The translations under genes were made by a program, and so were the position numbers. From Parabacteroides merdae ATCC 43184 (GTDB lineage Bacteria > Bacteroidota > Bacteroidia > Bacteroidales > Tannerellaceae), in NCBI RefSeq assembly GCF_025151215.1, contig NZ_CP102286.1, positions 2,666,001-2,730,000 of the forward strand: a stretch of 64,000 nucleotides of DNA. The letters run 5' to 3'. Shown in pieces: positions 8,278-16,892 of this stretch. The notes beneath the pieces were generated by a model. That model did not search any database, was not told where the DNA came from, and saw only the letters and a program-made list of their open reading frames with translations. Numbering within the stretch: the first letter of the stretch is position 1; each line of letters begins with the position of its first letter.

Positions 8278-10347
8278 CTATATTTTGTTTTTCAGATATT
8301 CATAAACAGCCAGTTGTGCCCGGACTTTCACCGGGTTGCCATCCCGTTTGAAATTGTTATGTAGATGTTCGTCGATCAAACAGGCTTTTACATTATCTTG
8401 CAACTGGATATTCAGGATATCTATGATATTTCGCTTGATCTCCGCATTCAGAATCGGGAAAGCAGTCTCTATACGCCGATTCAGGTTCCGGCGCATCCAA
8501 TCGGCAGAAGTCAGGAACAGCTCCTCCTCACCATCATTATAGAAGTACCAGATGCGAGAATGTTCCAGAAACATATCCACTATACGAGTAACCTTGATAT
8601 TCGCACTGAACGGACGGTTCGGAACCAGGCAACAAATCCCCCGGACAATCAGGTCGATTTCCACCCCGTTCTCGCTTGCGTTATACAATTCATTGATCAT
8701 ATTCTGGTCATGCAGTCCGTTCATCTTCAACACGATGCGTCCTTTACGTCCGGCCTTCACGTGCTCAATCTCCCGATGAATCATCCGGGTCAGTTCCGGC
8801 ACCATATTGAAGCGGGCGACCAGCAGATGGCGGAATGTCGGTCCGGCCAGCTTCCCTTCCAGCACCGCAAACACTTTGTTTATATCGGTTATCAATTCCG
8901 CATTCGAAGTCAGCAACGCCATATCGGAATAGATGCGTGCCGTTTTTTCATTGAAATTGCCGGTACTCAAATAGGCAAAATCCCGCCGTTTGCAGCCGTC
9001 TTCCGTATCTTTCCGCAGAATAACCGCCACTTTTGCATGTACTTTCAGACCGGGGATACTATAGATGATGCGAATACCCGCCTGCTCCATCCGTTCGGCC
9101 GTACTCATATTGTTCTCTTCGTCGAAACGGGCTTTCAACTCCACAAAGACCGTCACCTTCTTCCCGTTCTGAGCAGCGCTGATCAACGTGTTGATAACAG
9201 CCGAATTCTCTGCCACCCGGTATTGCGTGATTTTGATCTCATCTACTTTCGGATCAAAAGCCGCCTCCATCAGGAAGCGGATCAGGTAGTCGAAAGACTG
9301 ATAGGGGAAATGCAACAGGATATCCCGTTTTTTCACCGCCCGGAAGACAGAGCCCATCTCGTCCAGAAAAGGCACACGCATGGGAGACGGGACCTGCTGC
9401 TCCAGTTCTTTTCCTCTTGGATTCGGCAGTTTGATCAGATCCTGCAAATTGTTATACCGTCCTCCCAATACCAGATCGTCTGTGGTAATACCAAAAGCAT
9501 TGCATATAAACGCCAAGAAATCATCAGGCATATTGCTGTCATACATAAATCGGCTTAAGGCACCGATCTTGCGCTTTTTCACTTTCTTACGAATGTTTTC
9601 CACGATATTCCCGCCTTTCTCGTCATCCAGGTAAATATCGGCATCCCGTGAAATCTTGATGCTATAACAACTCTCCACCACATAACCGGGGAAGATACTG
9701 GACAAATTGGCCCGGATAATATCGTCGATAAACATGATATAGTGTTTTCCTTCATGCGTAGGCAATTCGATAAAACGAGGTACTTTCGCATACGGGATTT
9801 TCATCAGGGCATAATAATAGTCCGGCACATAATCCGGCTCCGCCATCCGCTTGCTCTTTTTCACCATCCGGATCACCAGATAAAGACGACGGTCGCGTAT
9901 GAACGTACGGATATCCCCCGCCTGTATCATGACCGGCGAGAGGAAAGGGAACACCTCTTCATTGAAAAAGTTATGCACGAATTCTTCATGAAACGGTTCC
10001 GGCCGGCTGTCCTGATACAGGTAAATATCCTGCCGGTTCAATTCCTGCAATACTTTGGAGAATATGCGATAGTATTCGCGCTGCTGTCGGTTCACCTCTT
10101 CCGTGATTTCGGCAAGCGTCTCTTCGGCTTCCGCCCCGCTTTCTTCGGTGAAGTTCTTTTTCATGATTACTCCCCGGTGCTCGGCAACCCTTATTTCGTA
10201 AAACTCTTCGAGATTGGACGAATAGATCGACAGGAACTTGATACGCTCATAGATAGGGAGCGTTTCATCCTCCGCTTCCAGCAAAACGCGATAGTTGAAG
10301 GACAACCAGCTAATATCACGTTTAAAGTATTTATGTGAATTCTCCAT
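8278..10347 (-). CDS. ppk1: Polyphosphate kinase 1
   Basis: PPK1 reversibly polymerises the gamma phosphate of ATP into inorganic polyphosphate. The chosen start (ATG at 10347) gives 689 residues beginning MENSHKYFKRDISWLSFNYRVL, the usual PPK1 N-terminus; a longer open frame upstream would run into the divergent phosphoesterase gene and has no family similarity. The autophosphorylated His is in GLKVHAKVAVILRK, with the second conserved His in FLEHSRIWYF; LSTGNFNEKTARIYSD and VFVELKARFDEENNM are other phospholipase-D-fold motifs. The downstream HTH gene follows after five bases. Confidence 0.96.
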   Translation of the reverse strand: MENSHKYFKRDISWLSFNYRVLLEAEDETLPIYERIKFLSIYSSNLEEFYEIRVAEHRGVIMKKNFTEESGAEAEETLAEITEEVNRQQREYYRIFSKVLQELNRQDIYLYQDSRPEPFHEEFVHNFFNEEVFPFLSPVMIQAGDIRTFIRDRRLYLVIRMVKKSKRMAEPDYVPDYYYALMKIPYAKVPRFIELPTHEGKHYIMFIDDIIRANLSSIFPGYVVESCYSIKISRDADIYLDDEKGGNIVENIRKKVKKRKIGALSRFMYDSNMPDDFLAFICNAFGITTDDLVLGGRYNNLQDLIKLPNPRGKELEQQVPSPMRVPFLDEMGSVFRAVKKRDILLHFPYQSFDYLIRFLMEAAFDPKVDEIKITQYRVAENSAVINTLISAAQNGKKVTVFVELKARFDEENNMSTAERMEQAGIRIIYSIPGLKVHAKVAVILRKDTEDGCKRRDFAYLSTGNFNEKTARIYSDMALLTSNAELITDINKVFAVLEGKLAGPTFRHLLVARFNMVPELTRMIHREIEHVKAGRKGRIVLKMNGLHDQNMINELYNASENGVEIDLIVRGICCLVPNRPFSANIKVTRIVDMFLEHSRIWYFYNDGEEELFLTSADWMRRNLNRRIETAFPILNAEIKRNIIDILNIQLQDNVKACLIDEHLHNNFKRDGNPVKVRAQLAVYEYLKNKI

Positions 10348-10405
10348 CGTATTATTATCTTCGGTCGGTAAATATAAATACTTTTGTGGGATAAAAGAAA
10401 TTGTT

Positions 10406-10900
10406 ATGCTTAAAATAGGACTTCTTTCAGATACCCACGCTTGGTGGGACGACAAGTACATGGAATATTTCTCGGAATGTGACGAGATCTGGCATGCTGG
10501 AGATATCGGTTCGGACACACTGGCGGCACGCCTGGCTGCCTTGAAACCGCTTCGTGCCGTATATGGCAACATCGACGGGCAATCGCTTCGGCTGCAATAT
10601 CCGCAGGTCGCTCATTTCAAAGTTGAAGAAGTAAACGTGATGATGACACATATAGGAGGCTATCCCGGACGTTATAACCCGCTTATCCGGAAAGAACTGT
10701 ACGACACCCGCCCTAATCTTTTCATTGCCGGACATTCGCATATCCTGAAAGTCGCTTTCGACAGAAGTTTGAATTGTTTGTATATAAATCCGGGGGCAGC
10801 TGGTAAGAGCGGGTTTCATCAGATAAGGACTCTGGTACGTTTCGTTATAGACGGGAAACAGATCAAGGATTTGGAAGTTATTGAATTGGGGAACCGATAA
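10406..10900 (+). CDS. YfcE/MJ0936-family metallophosphoesterase
   Basis: A 164-residue calcineurin-like phosphodiesterase. Metal-binding motifs in order: LSDTH (residues 7-11), WHAGDIGS, YGNID, THIGGYP and GHSH. Length and motif spacing match the small YfcE/MJ0936 group, which hydrolyses phosphodiesters in vitro; the cellular substrate is unknown. The ATG at 10406 starts MLKIGLLSDTH; an upstream in-frame Met would overlap ppk1 and adds nonconserved residues. A TACTTTTG box at 10379-10386 matches the Bacteroidetes -7 element, without a clear -33. Confidence 0.9.
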   Translation: MLKIGLLSDTHAWWDDKYMEYFSECDEIWHAGDIGSDTLAARLAALKPLRAVYGNIDGQSLRLQYPQVAHFKVEEVNVMMTHIGGYPGRYNPLIRKELYDTRPNLFIAGHSHILKVAFDRSLNCLYINPGAAGKSGFHQIRTLVRFVIDGKQIKDLEVIELGNR

Positions 10901-10973
10901 GAAGGTGTCAAAACATCTTTATCACGATCTTTCAGTAAACAGTAATTTGTTCTGACATACCTCCTTATCGATT

Positions 10974-12095
10974 CTAACAACCAGCACAGCAGAAATTTTC
11001 TGCCAGCAGGACCGTGTTTTGCAAATAAGCAAACTCCTGTTCAAAATATTCGCTGAAAACACCCGAACCCAGATTTTCTTCAATCTGTTTGGAAGTCCAG
11101 AGCTTTCCGTTCGGTTGTTTGATCTGATCCATGACCTTTTCTGAACGCACACACATCACATACAAGTTCACCAGATGTTTCACCTTTTCGTTCTCAAATG
11201 TGTACCGAATCAGGAAGCGGGGCATGACATCTTCTTTTTCACCCAAGCCACCCATTGTTTCACGTACCGTACTTTCTATACTATGACGGAACAAAACATA
11301 GCTGTAGAACGGATAGTCGATCGTATCCGGAGATACAAAAGACTTCTTCCCTCTGTTTACCAGATAAAGCATTCCCTGATAAATAACAGCCACACGTACG
11401 ACAGGATGATAATACTTTTTTGGTAACGAACGACTTACGGATCGAGCTATGCAACCTATCACCTTTCCACCGTCGTTCAGAACAGGTAACCACATTTCTT
11501 TCCGAAGGCTACCTTGCATCATCGAAATCCTTATCTGTTCATATAGAATCAAAAATACTCCGATAACGATCCCAAGCTCCCTGTATAAAAAACGCTCCAT
11601 ACGCACGCTCTGCATCGTTTCGGGCAGAATACTGTATACCAAAATAATAAACAGATGCAATGTATAAAGGTTCTGGATCAGCTGGGCGACAAAAAAGAAT
11701 TCATTTAACGTAGTACGCATCAATGTCCGCTTGTAGGTCGGATGCTGAGACGTCCGGATTCGCCGCAATATTGTTCGCTTGGCAAACCCTAAAAACGCCA
11801 ATACCACTACCAACAAGACTTCTGTTATCAACGGAGAATAAATAAACAACACCGGCTCAAGCCGAAGGCAAAGAAAAATCGAATAAAGAACTAATGTTGT
11901 CGCAGCCGGTAATAACAAAAATTGATAAACTTTATCCTTACTCAGTATCTGAAACAAAAAAATACAAACGAAACAAAAGGTAACGCCGATTATGAAGGAT
12001 AACAAATATGAAAAATAATTATCCAAAAACATAAACAGCAACAATGGCACTAGGCCTATAGCCTGATTATCCAGGTTCCTCTTCACTTTGTTCAT
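10974..12095 (-). CDS. Polytopic membrane protein with degenerate NUDIX-like C-terminal domain
   Basis: A 373-residue protein from the ATG at 12095 (GGGGG-rich ribosome site upstream); a longer frame would run into lipA. Residues about 14-190 carry five to six hydrophobic helices. The C-terminal part starts LPVLNDGGKVIGCIARS and continues HPVVRVAVIYQGMLYLVNRG, which closely resembles the entry of IDI/NUDIX hydrolases (P-x-x-D-x-x-G-x-V-I-G ... HPVV-x-x-x-x ... LYLxxR). The expected NUDIX box is only vestigial (around IESTVRETMGGLG), so catalysis is doubtful. It follows lipA by 61 bases in the same direction. Function unknown. Confidence 0.6.
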   Translation of the reverse strand: MNKVKRNLDNQAIGLVPLLLFMFLDNYFSYLLSFIIGVTFCFVCIFLFQILSKDKVYQFLLLPAATTLVLYSIFLCLRLEPVLFIYSPLITEVLLVVVLAFLGFAKRTILRRIRTSQHPTYKRTLMRTTLNEFFFVAQLIQNLYTLHLFIILVYSILPETMQSVRMERFLYRELGIVIGVFLILYEQIRISMMQGSLRKEMWLPVLNDGGKVIGCIARSVSRSLPKKYYHPVVRVAVIYQGMLYLVNRGKKSFVSPDTIDYPFYSYVLFRHSIESTVRETMGGLGEKEDVMPRFLIRYTFENEKVKHLVNLYVMCVRSEKVMDQIKQPNGKLWTSKQIEENLGSGVFSEYFEQEFAYLQNTVLLAENFCCAGC

Positions 12096-12156
12096 ACCCT
12101 TTCCCCCTTTTTTCCCTTTATAACATAACAAATTGTACAGAGAAATGTTTTCGCCA

Positions 12157-13002
12157 TCATACGTGTTTTTCAGCGTGATAAGAGGAACGGACCAGCGGAG
12201 CGCTTTCCACCTTTTTGAACCCTTTTTGTAAAGCAATTGATTTATAAGACTCAAACTGTTCGGGCGTAACGTATTCTTTTACCGGAATATTTTTCCGGCT
12301 TGGCTGCAAGTATTGCCCGATTGTCAAGACGGAGACACCGGCAGCCCGCACGTCATCCATCAATTCGCAAACTTCCTCGACTGTTTCACCTAAGCCTACC
12401 ATTATACCGGTCTTGGCAACAACGCCTTGTGCAGCTATACGCGCAAGCACGGAAAGGCTCACTTCGTACTTCGCGGCACTACGCACTTCGGGACTGATAC
12501 GGCGAACGGTTTCCATATTATGGGATATTATTTCGGGAGCGGCTGCCACCACTTTATCCACCAGTTCCAACCGTCCCTGAAAGTCGGGGATTAAGACCTC
12601 TACTGTCGTTTCAGGATTAACCGCTTTTATCGTACGGATCGTATCCACCCAATGCTGCGCACCCAAATCAGGCAAATCATCCCGGTCAACAGAAGTAATG
12701 ACCGCATGTTTCAAATTCATCAGCCGGATACTTTCCGCCACATTCGCAGGCTCCTTCGGGTCCAACGGGAGCGGCTTGCCAGTCAACGTATTGCAGAAAC
12801 GGCAAGAACGCGTACAGATATCTCCCGCAATCATAAAGGTAGCCGTCCCTCTGCTCCAGCACTCTCCCATATTCGGACATTTTCCGCTGGTGCAGATAGT
12901 ATGCAGACAGTGGGATTCAACGATGCTTTTTGTCCGTGTGAACTGTTCGTTCCCACCCAGCCGGATTTTTAGCCAATCCGGCTTTCTCAAATGTTCTGAC
13001 AT
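12157..13002 (-). CDS. lipA: Lipoyl synthase
   Basis: LipA inserts two sulphurs into protein-bound octanoyl groups to make lipoate for the 2-oxoacid dehydrogenases and the glycine cleavage system. Both iron-sulphur sites are complete: the auxiliary cluster CX4CX5C (Cys37, 42, 48) and the radical-SAM CX3CX2C (Cys63, 67, 70). The C-terminal RSSYHAEKH contains the conserved RSSY serine ligand. At 281 residues it has normal length. It starts six bases after the dipeptidyl peptidase stop, so the two are likely co-transcribed; no lipB is present nearby. Confidence 0.97.
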   Translation of the reverse strand: MSEHLRKPDWLKIRLGGNEQFTRTKSIVESHCLHTICTSGKCPNMGECWSRGTATFMIAGDICTRSCRFCNTLTGKPLPLDPKEPANVAESIRLMNLKHAVITSVDRDDLPDLGAQHWVDTIRTIKAVNPETTVEVLIPDFQGRLELVDKVVAAAPEIISHNMETVRRISPEVRSAAKYEVSLSVLARIAAQGVVAKTGIMVGLGETVEEVCELMDDVRAAGVSVLTIGQYLQPSRKNIPVKEYVTPEQFESYKSIALQKGFKKVESAPLVRSSYHAEKHV

Positions 13003-13008
13003 TATAAG

Positions 13009-15183
13009 TTACAAATTATCAAATAAAAAGTTAGACATTCTGGTATACAGATGATAGCGGGTGTTTCCACCGTAAATACTATGATTACGATCTTTGTAAA
13101 CCTGCATTTCAAACTGTTTACCGGCTTGTACCAAGCTCTCAGCATAATCCATTGTCTGCTGGAAATGCACATTATCATCGGCTGTGCCATGAATCAACAA
13201 CAACTTCCCCTGCAAATCCTTCGCCAGACGGATCGGTGAAGTAGCGGCATACCCTTCAAAATTTTCTTTTGGCGTACGCATGAAACGTTCCGTATAGACA
13301 GAATCGTAATATTTCCAATCGGTAGGAGGTGCAACAGCAATACCGGCTTTGAAAGTTCCATTGCCAACACTCATGGCCATCAGCGTATTGTAACCGCCGA
13401 AGCTCCATCCCCAGATAGCCATGCGGTTCTTGTCGACAAACGGCAATTTGCCTAAAGCCTGTGCCGCTTCCACCTGGTCCTTGGATTCCAGTTCCCCCAT
13501 CCGCAGATAGGTACATTTACGGAAGGCTTCTCCGCGGGCTCCTGTACCACGTCCGTCCACACAAACCGTAATGATCCCGTTAGCCGCCAGATATTGTTCC
13601 CAGTCAAAGCTATATTTATCCAATACCTGCTGGGAGTTCGGGCCACTGTACTGGAACATCAGAACCGGATATTTTTTCGACTCGTCGAAATCGACCGGCT
13701 TCACGATCCATGCATTCAATTCATAATCGGAAGCTGTACGCACTTTGATAAACTCTTTCTCGGCATATGAATAGCCAGCCAGCTTATCGACTAAACGGGC
13801 ATTATCCTGCAGGACACGCAGGACTTTATTCGACTTCGTCTCGTTTACGGTGATTTTAACCGGCGTATTTGCATTTGAATATTGATTTACATAATAAGCG
13901 AAGTTATCGCTGAATGTGGCATTATTCGTTCCTTCCTGTGTGGAAAGTTTCGTCTTTACTCCTTTCGCATCGATTTTATATATAGCACGCCGGATCGGAC
14001 TTTCTTCGGCCGATTCATAATAGACCGTCTTTGTCGCTTCATCATAACCCAGAAACGCAGTCACATCCCAATTGCCCTTCGTCACCTGGCGCTGCATGAC
14101 ACCCGTAGGAGAATACAGATAAATATGCGCATAACCATCCTGTTCGTTTACATATGAGAAACTGTTCGCATAGAAATGGATGGAGTTCAACCATTCCGAA
14201 TCGACATAAGCCTTATTTTCATCACGCAGGATCAAACGAAAAACACCGCTTTTCGGATTCGCATAATACATATTGAAAACATTCTGATGACGGTTCAAGG
14301 TCATCACAGCCAACTGATCGTCATTATTCGTAAAAACAATCCGCGGAATATAGCTGTCCGCTTCTACCGGAACTTTCAATTCTTTTGTATCCTTCGTCGT
14401 CACGTCATAAGAATGCAACGTAACTTTCGAATTCTTCTCACCAGCCTTCGGATATTTATAATTATAATAGCCGGGATATAATCCCTCTCCGAACATCTGC
14501 ATCGAATATTCGGGAACTTCCGATTCGTCGAAACGCACAAAAGCCAGCTGCTCGCTGTTCGGAGACCAAGCCATCAGGTTCGTTACGGCAAACTCTTCTT
14601 CATAGACCCAATCGGTAATGCCATTCAGGATTTTATTCATTTCACCGTCTTTCGTCACCTGGACCTCTGTATCATAATCGAATTTACGAATCCATATATT
14701 ATTGTCACTTACATAAGCGACCATCCTCCCGTCCGGCGAGAATGTCGGAATCATCTGCTTGCCTTTCGAATCTGAAATCGGTTTCACATAATTACGGCGC
14801 ACATCGTAGTCATACACATTCGCCTTGAATGAACGGCGATAGATCGGTTCCGTATCGCGCCATACAAGAATATGGTGTCCGGTACTGCTAATCGTGTATC
14901 CGTCGAACTTGTCAAACGTACACTCACGCGCTTTCTCTGTATTGAATAAAGTATCGACCGGATTTCCAGTACGATAAGAATACTTTATAATCATGTTGCG
15001 AGCATCATTCATCGCCGTATAATGCTCGCCATCAGGCATAGAACGCATTTCTCCAATATTAGTAACCTGGCGGAACTGACCGTCTGTAATTTCTTTTAAA
15101 TCGACACGTTTGCTCCCATTCTGGGCTGCCAGGCTCCCAACCAGCAAGAACGAAAGTAAAGCACCAAAACCTAATCGTTTCAT
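13009..15183 (-). CDS. Dipeptidyl peptidase IV (S9 family), exported
   Basis: A 724-residue secreted serine peptidase that removes X-Pro/X-Ala dipeptides. A signal peptide is present (hydrophobic residues 5-18, LAAQ). An N-terminal beta-propeller domain (DPPIV_N) occupies about 90-450; it includes the DWVYEEEF segment, whose double Glu binds the substrate amino terminus. The catalytic domain has Ser594 in GWSFGGYN, Asp in HGTADDNVH and His in DRNHSIYGG. It would act in the periplasm or at the surface in peptide utilisation. It leads the lipA operon and is divergent from the YhcC gene. Confidence 0.95.
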   Translation of the reverse strand: MKRLGFGALLSFLLVGSLAAQNGSKRVDLKEITDGQFRQVTNIGEMRSMPDGEHYTAMNDARNMIIKYSYRTGNPVDTLFNTEKARECTFDKFDGYTISSTGHHILVWRDTEPIYRRSFKANVYDYDVRRNYVKPISDSKGKQMIPTFSPDGRMVAYVSDNNIWIRKFDYDTEVQVTKDGEMNKILNGITDWVYEEEFAVTNLMAWSPNSEQLAFVRFDESEVPEYSMQMFGEGLYPGYYNYKYPKAGEKNSKVTLHSYDVTTKDTKELKVPVEADSYIPRIVFTNNDDQLAVMTLNRHQNVFNMYYANPKSGVFRLILRDENKAYVDSEWLNSIHFYANSFSYVNEQDGYAHIYLYSPTGVMQRQVTKGNWDVTAFLGYDEATKTVYYESAEESPIRRAIYKIDAKGVKTKLSTQEGTNNATFSDNFAYYVNQYSNANTPVKITVNETKSNKVLRVLQDNARLVDKLAGYSYAEKEFIKVRTASDYELNAWIVKPVDFDESKKYPVLMFQYSGPNSQQVLDKYSFDWEQYLAANGIITVCVDGRGTGARGEAFRKCTYLRMGELESKDQVEAAQALGKLPFVDKNRMAIWGWSFGGYNTLMAMSVGNGTFKAGIAVAPPTDWKYYDSVYTERFMRTPKENFEGYAATSPIRLAKDLQGKLLLIHGTADDNVHFQQTMDYAESLVQAGKQFEMQVYKDRNHSIYGGNTRYHLYTRMSNFLFDNL

Positions 15184-15268
15184 GTATGATTCTATTTTTA
15201 TCTTAATATTTCAGTTAGAACGGATTGCAAAGTTACTACATTCTTGCGGATTTATTATCTTTGCCCTT

Positions 15269-16225
15269 ATGGAAAACAGCAAACCATATCGTGAATTCGG
15301 AGATTTCCTGCGGGAAGTATTTCCTTATAAAGTGCAAAAGATATCAATCAATGCCGGCTTTACCTGTCCGAACCGCGACGGGACGAAAGGTTTCGGCGGT
15401 TGTACCTACTGCAACAATCAGACGTTCAGCCCGGAATATTGCCATACAGAAAAAAGTGTAACGGAACAACTGGAAGCAGGCGTTCGCTTTTTCTCCCGCA
15501 AATATCCGGAGATGAAATATCTAGCCTATTTCCAAGCCTATACAAACACGTATGACGAACTGGATTCGTTGACTTCTAAATATGAAGAAGCACTCGCCTG
15601 TCCGGGTGTCGTCGGACTGATCGTCGGAACACGGCCGGATTGCATGCCGGACGCACTATTGGATTATTTCTCCGCTTTATCCCAAAAGAAGTTCGTGATG
15701 ATCGAATATGGCCTGGAGAGCACGCTGGACCGTACTTTAACCCGTATCAACCGGGGACATACACATGCCGAATCGGAAGAGGCCATCCGCCGCACAGCGG
15801 CCCGGAACATATACACGGGAGCCCACTTGATCTTAGGCCTTCCGGGAGAAAGCAGGGAAGATATATTACACCATGCCGACATTCTGTCCGCCCTTCCGCT
15901 CACAACACTGAAGCTTCACCAGTTGCAACTTATCCGAGGCACGCGCATGGCTAGGGAACAGGCGGAACACCCCGAACAGTTTCATCTCTATACCGCCGAT
16001 GAATACATCGACTTGGTCATTGACTTCATAGAACGATTAAACCCCTCTATTGTCGTAGAGAGGTTCGTATCACAATCCCCTAAAGAGTTGCTGATTGCAC
16101 CAGATTGGGGGCTTAAGAATTTTGAATTTACAGCCAAGGTAAATAAACGTATTTCAGAACGAAATGCGCGGCAGGGGCGTCTGCTCAATCCTCCTTCTTC
16201 GGAGCCAGTTCTCCCTGGTATGTGA
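15269..16225 (+). CDS. TIGR01212/YhcC family radical SAM protein
   Basis: A 318-residue radical SAM protein of the YhcC type. The cluster-binding cysteines are Cys33, Cys45 and Cys48 (TCPNRDGT ... GGCTYCNN), an unusual CX11CX2C spacing shared by this family. QAYTNTY, GTRPDC, YGLES and HLILGLPGE follow. The reaction is not established. The ATG at 15269 gives the conserved YREFGDFLREVF start; an upstream Met would enter the divergent peptidase gene. A TATCTTTG -7-like box is at 15256-15263. The 3' end overlaps the convergent DUF4251 gene by 41 bases. Confidence 0.9.
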   Translation: MENSKPYREFGDFLREVFPYKVQKISINAGFTCPNRDGTKGFGGCTYCNNQTFSPEYCHTEKSVTEQLEAGVRFFSRKYPEMKYLAYFQAYTNTYDELDSLTSKYEEALACPGVVGLIVGTRPDCMPDALLDYFSALSQKKFVMIEYGLESTLDRTLTRINRGHTHAESEEAIRRTAARNIYTGAHLILGLPGESREDILHHADILSALPLTTLKLHQLQLIRGTRMAREQAEHPEQFHLYTADEYIDLVIDFIERLNPSIVVERFVSQSPKELLIAPDWGLKNFEFTAKVNKRISERNARQGRLLNPPSSEPVLPGM

Positions 16226-16682
16226 TATTCTGCCTATTAGTCGGCGTTACGCTTATGATCGCGGAACCATTTGAAAATACTTGCACATCGAAACGGAAAG
16301 TATCTTCTTTGGTACGGGCTACGAATTTAATTCGAGCGGTCCCCTTCTTATCGAAGGTTGATTGATAATCGGTAATTGATTCTTCAAAACGCATCCCGTC
16401 ACCTCCACCATACGGTAAAGAATATGCCCTACCGAAATAAGGCAGATAAGAAATCGCCGAATCACCGCGCATTTCAAGAGAATAAGGAGTCGTCAGATGA
16501 ACCGTACGTCCTCCCATTGGTAACGCCCGATCTACCTCGATCGTAAACCGGCCGTTTTCTATCATTTCCTTTATTTCTTTTGCTTTCTGTTCTTCCCTTT
16601 CCTTCTTACTTTGAGAATAAAGGGATTGTCCCCCGAAAAAAAGAACAATCCCTACAAAAAAGAATAACCTAATGTTTCTCAT
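16185..16682 (-). CDS. DUF4251 domain-containing exported protein
   Basis: A 165-residue protein with a signal peptide (hydrophobic 6-20, LYSQS). The mature part matches DUF4251: IENGRFTIEVDRALPMGGRTVHL, then YLPYFGRAYSLPYGGGDGMRFE and ISVTPTNRQNITYQGEL. This Bacteroidetes family is periplasmic or surface-exposed and functionally uncharacterised. Its coding end overlaps the end of the convergent YhcC gene, so the last 13 or so codons are constrained on both strands. Confidence 0.88.
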   Translation of the reverse strand: MRNIRLFFFVGIVLFFGGQSLYSQSKKEREEQKAKEIKEMIENGRFTIEVDRALPMGGRTVHLTTPYSLEMRGDSAISYLPYFGRAYSLPYGGGDGMRFEESITDYQSTFDKKGTARIKFVARTKEDTFRFDVQVFSNGSAIISVTPTNRQNITYQGELAPKKED

Positions 16683-16821
16683 ATAACCTTAAATAACTAA
16701 ACACTATTATTTACCTATGTATATATAAGACAATTCTAAGCCTTGAAAGGTTTATTCGTTTATCATTAAATTACCTTAAAAACAAAGACTTGATTACGAT
16801 CCGATTTCAAACATTAACTAC

Positions 16822-16849
16822 TTGCATTTGTATATGTCCCTTAACTTTG
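16822..16849 (+). promoter_or_regulatory. Putative promoter of the Ca2+-ATPase gene
   Basis: TTG at 16822-16824 and TAACTTTG at 16842-16849 fit the Bacteroidetes -33/-7 pattern, with a slightly short 17-base spacer. The start codon is 44 bases further on. Confidence 0.5.
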
Positions 16850-16892
16850 CTTTATTTGTCCCTTCAATTTTCTGAAACAGATTAATAATTTT

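Noticed and set aside
8365..9558. A 397-codon plus-strand frame opposite ppk1
   Set aside because: Antisense shadow; ppk1 is certain from catalytic motifs.
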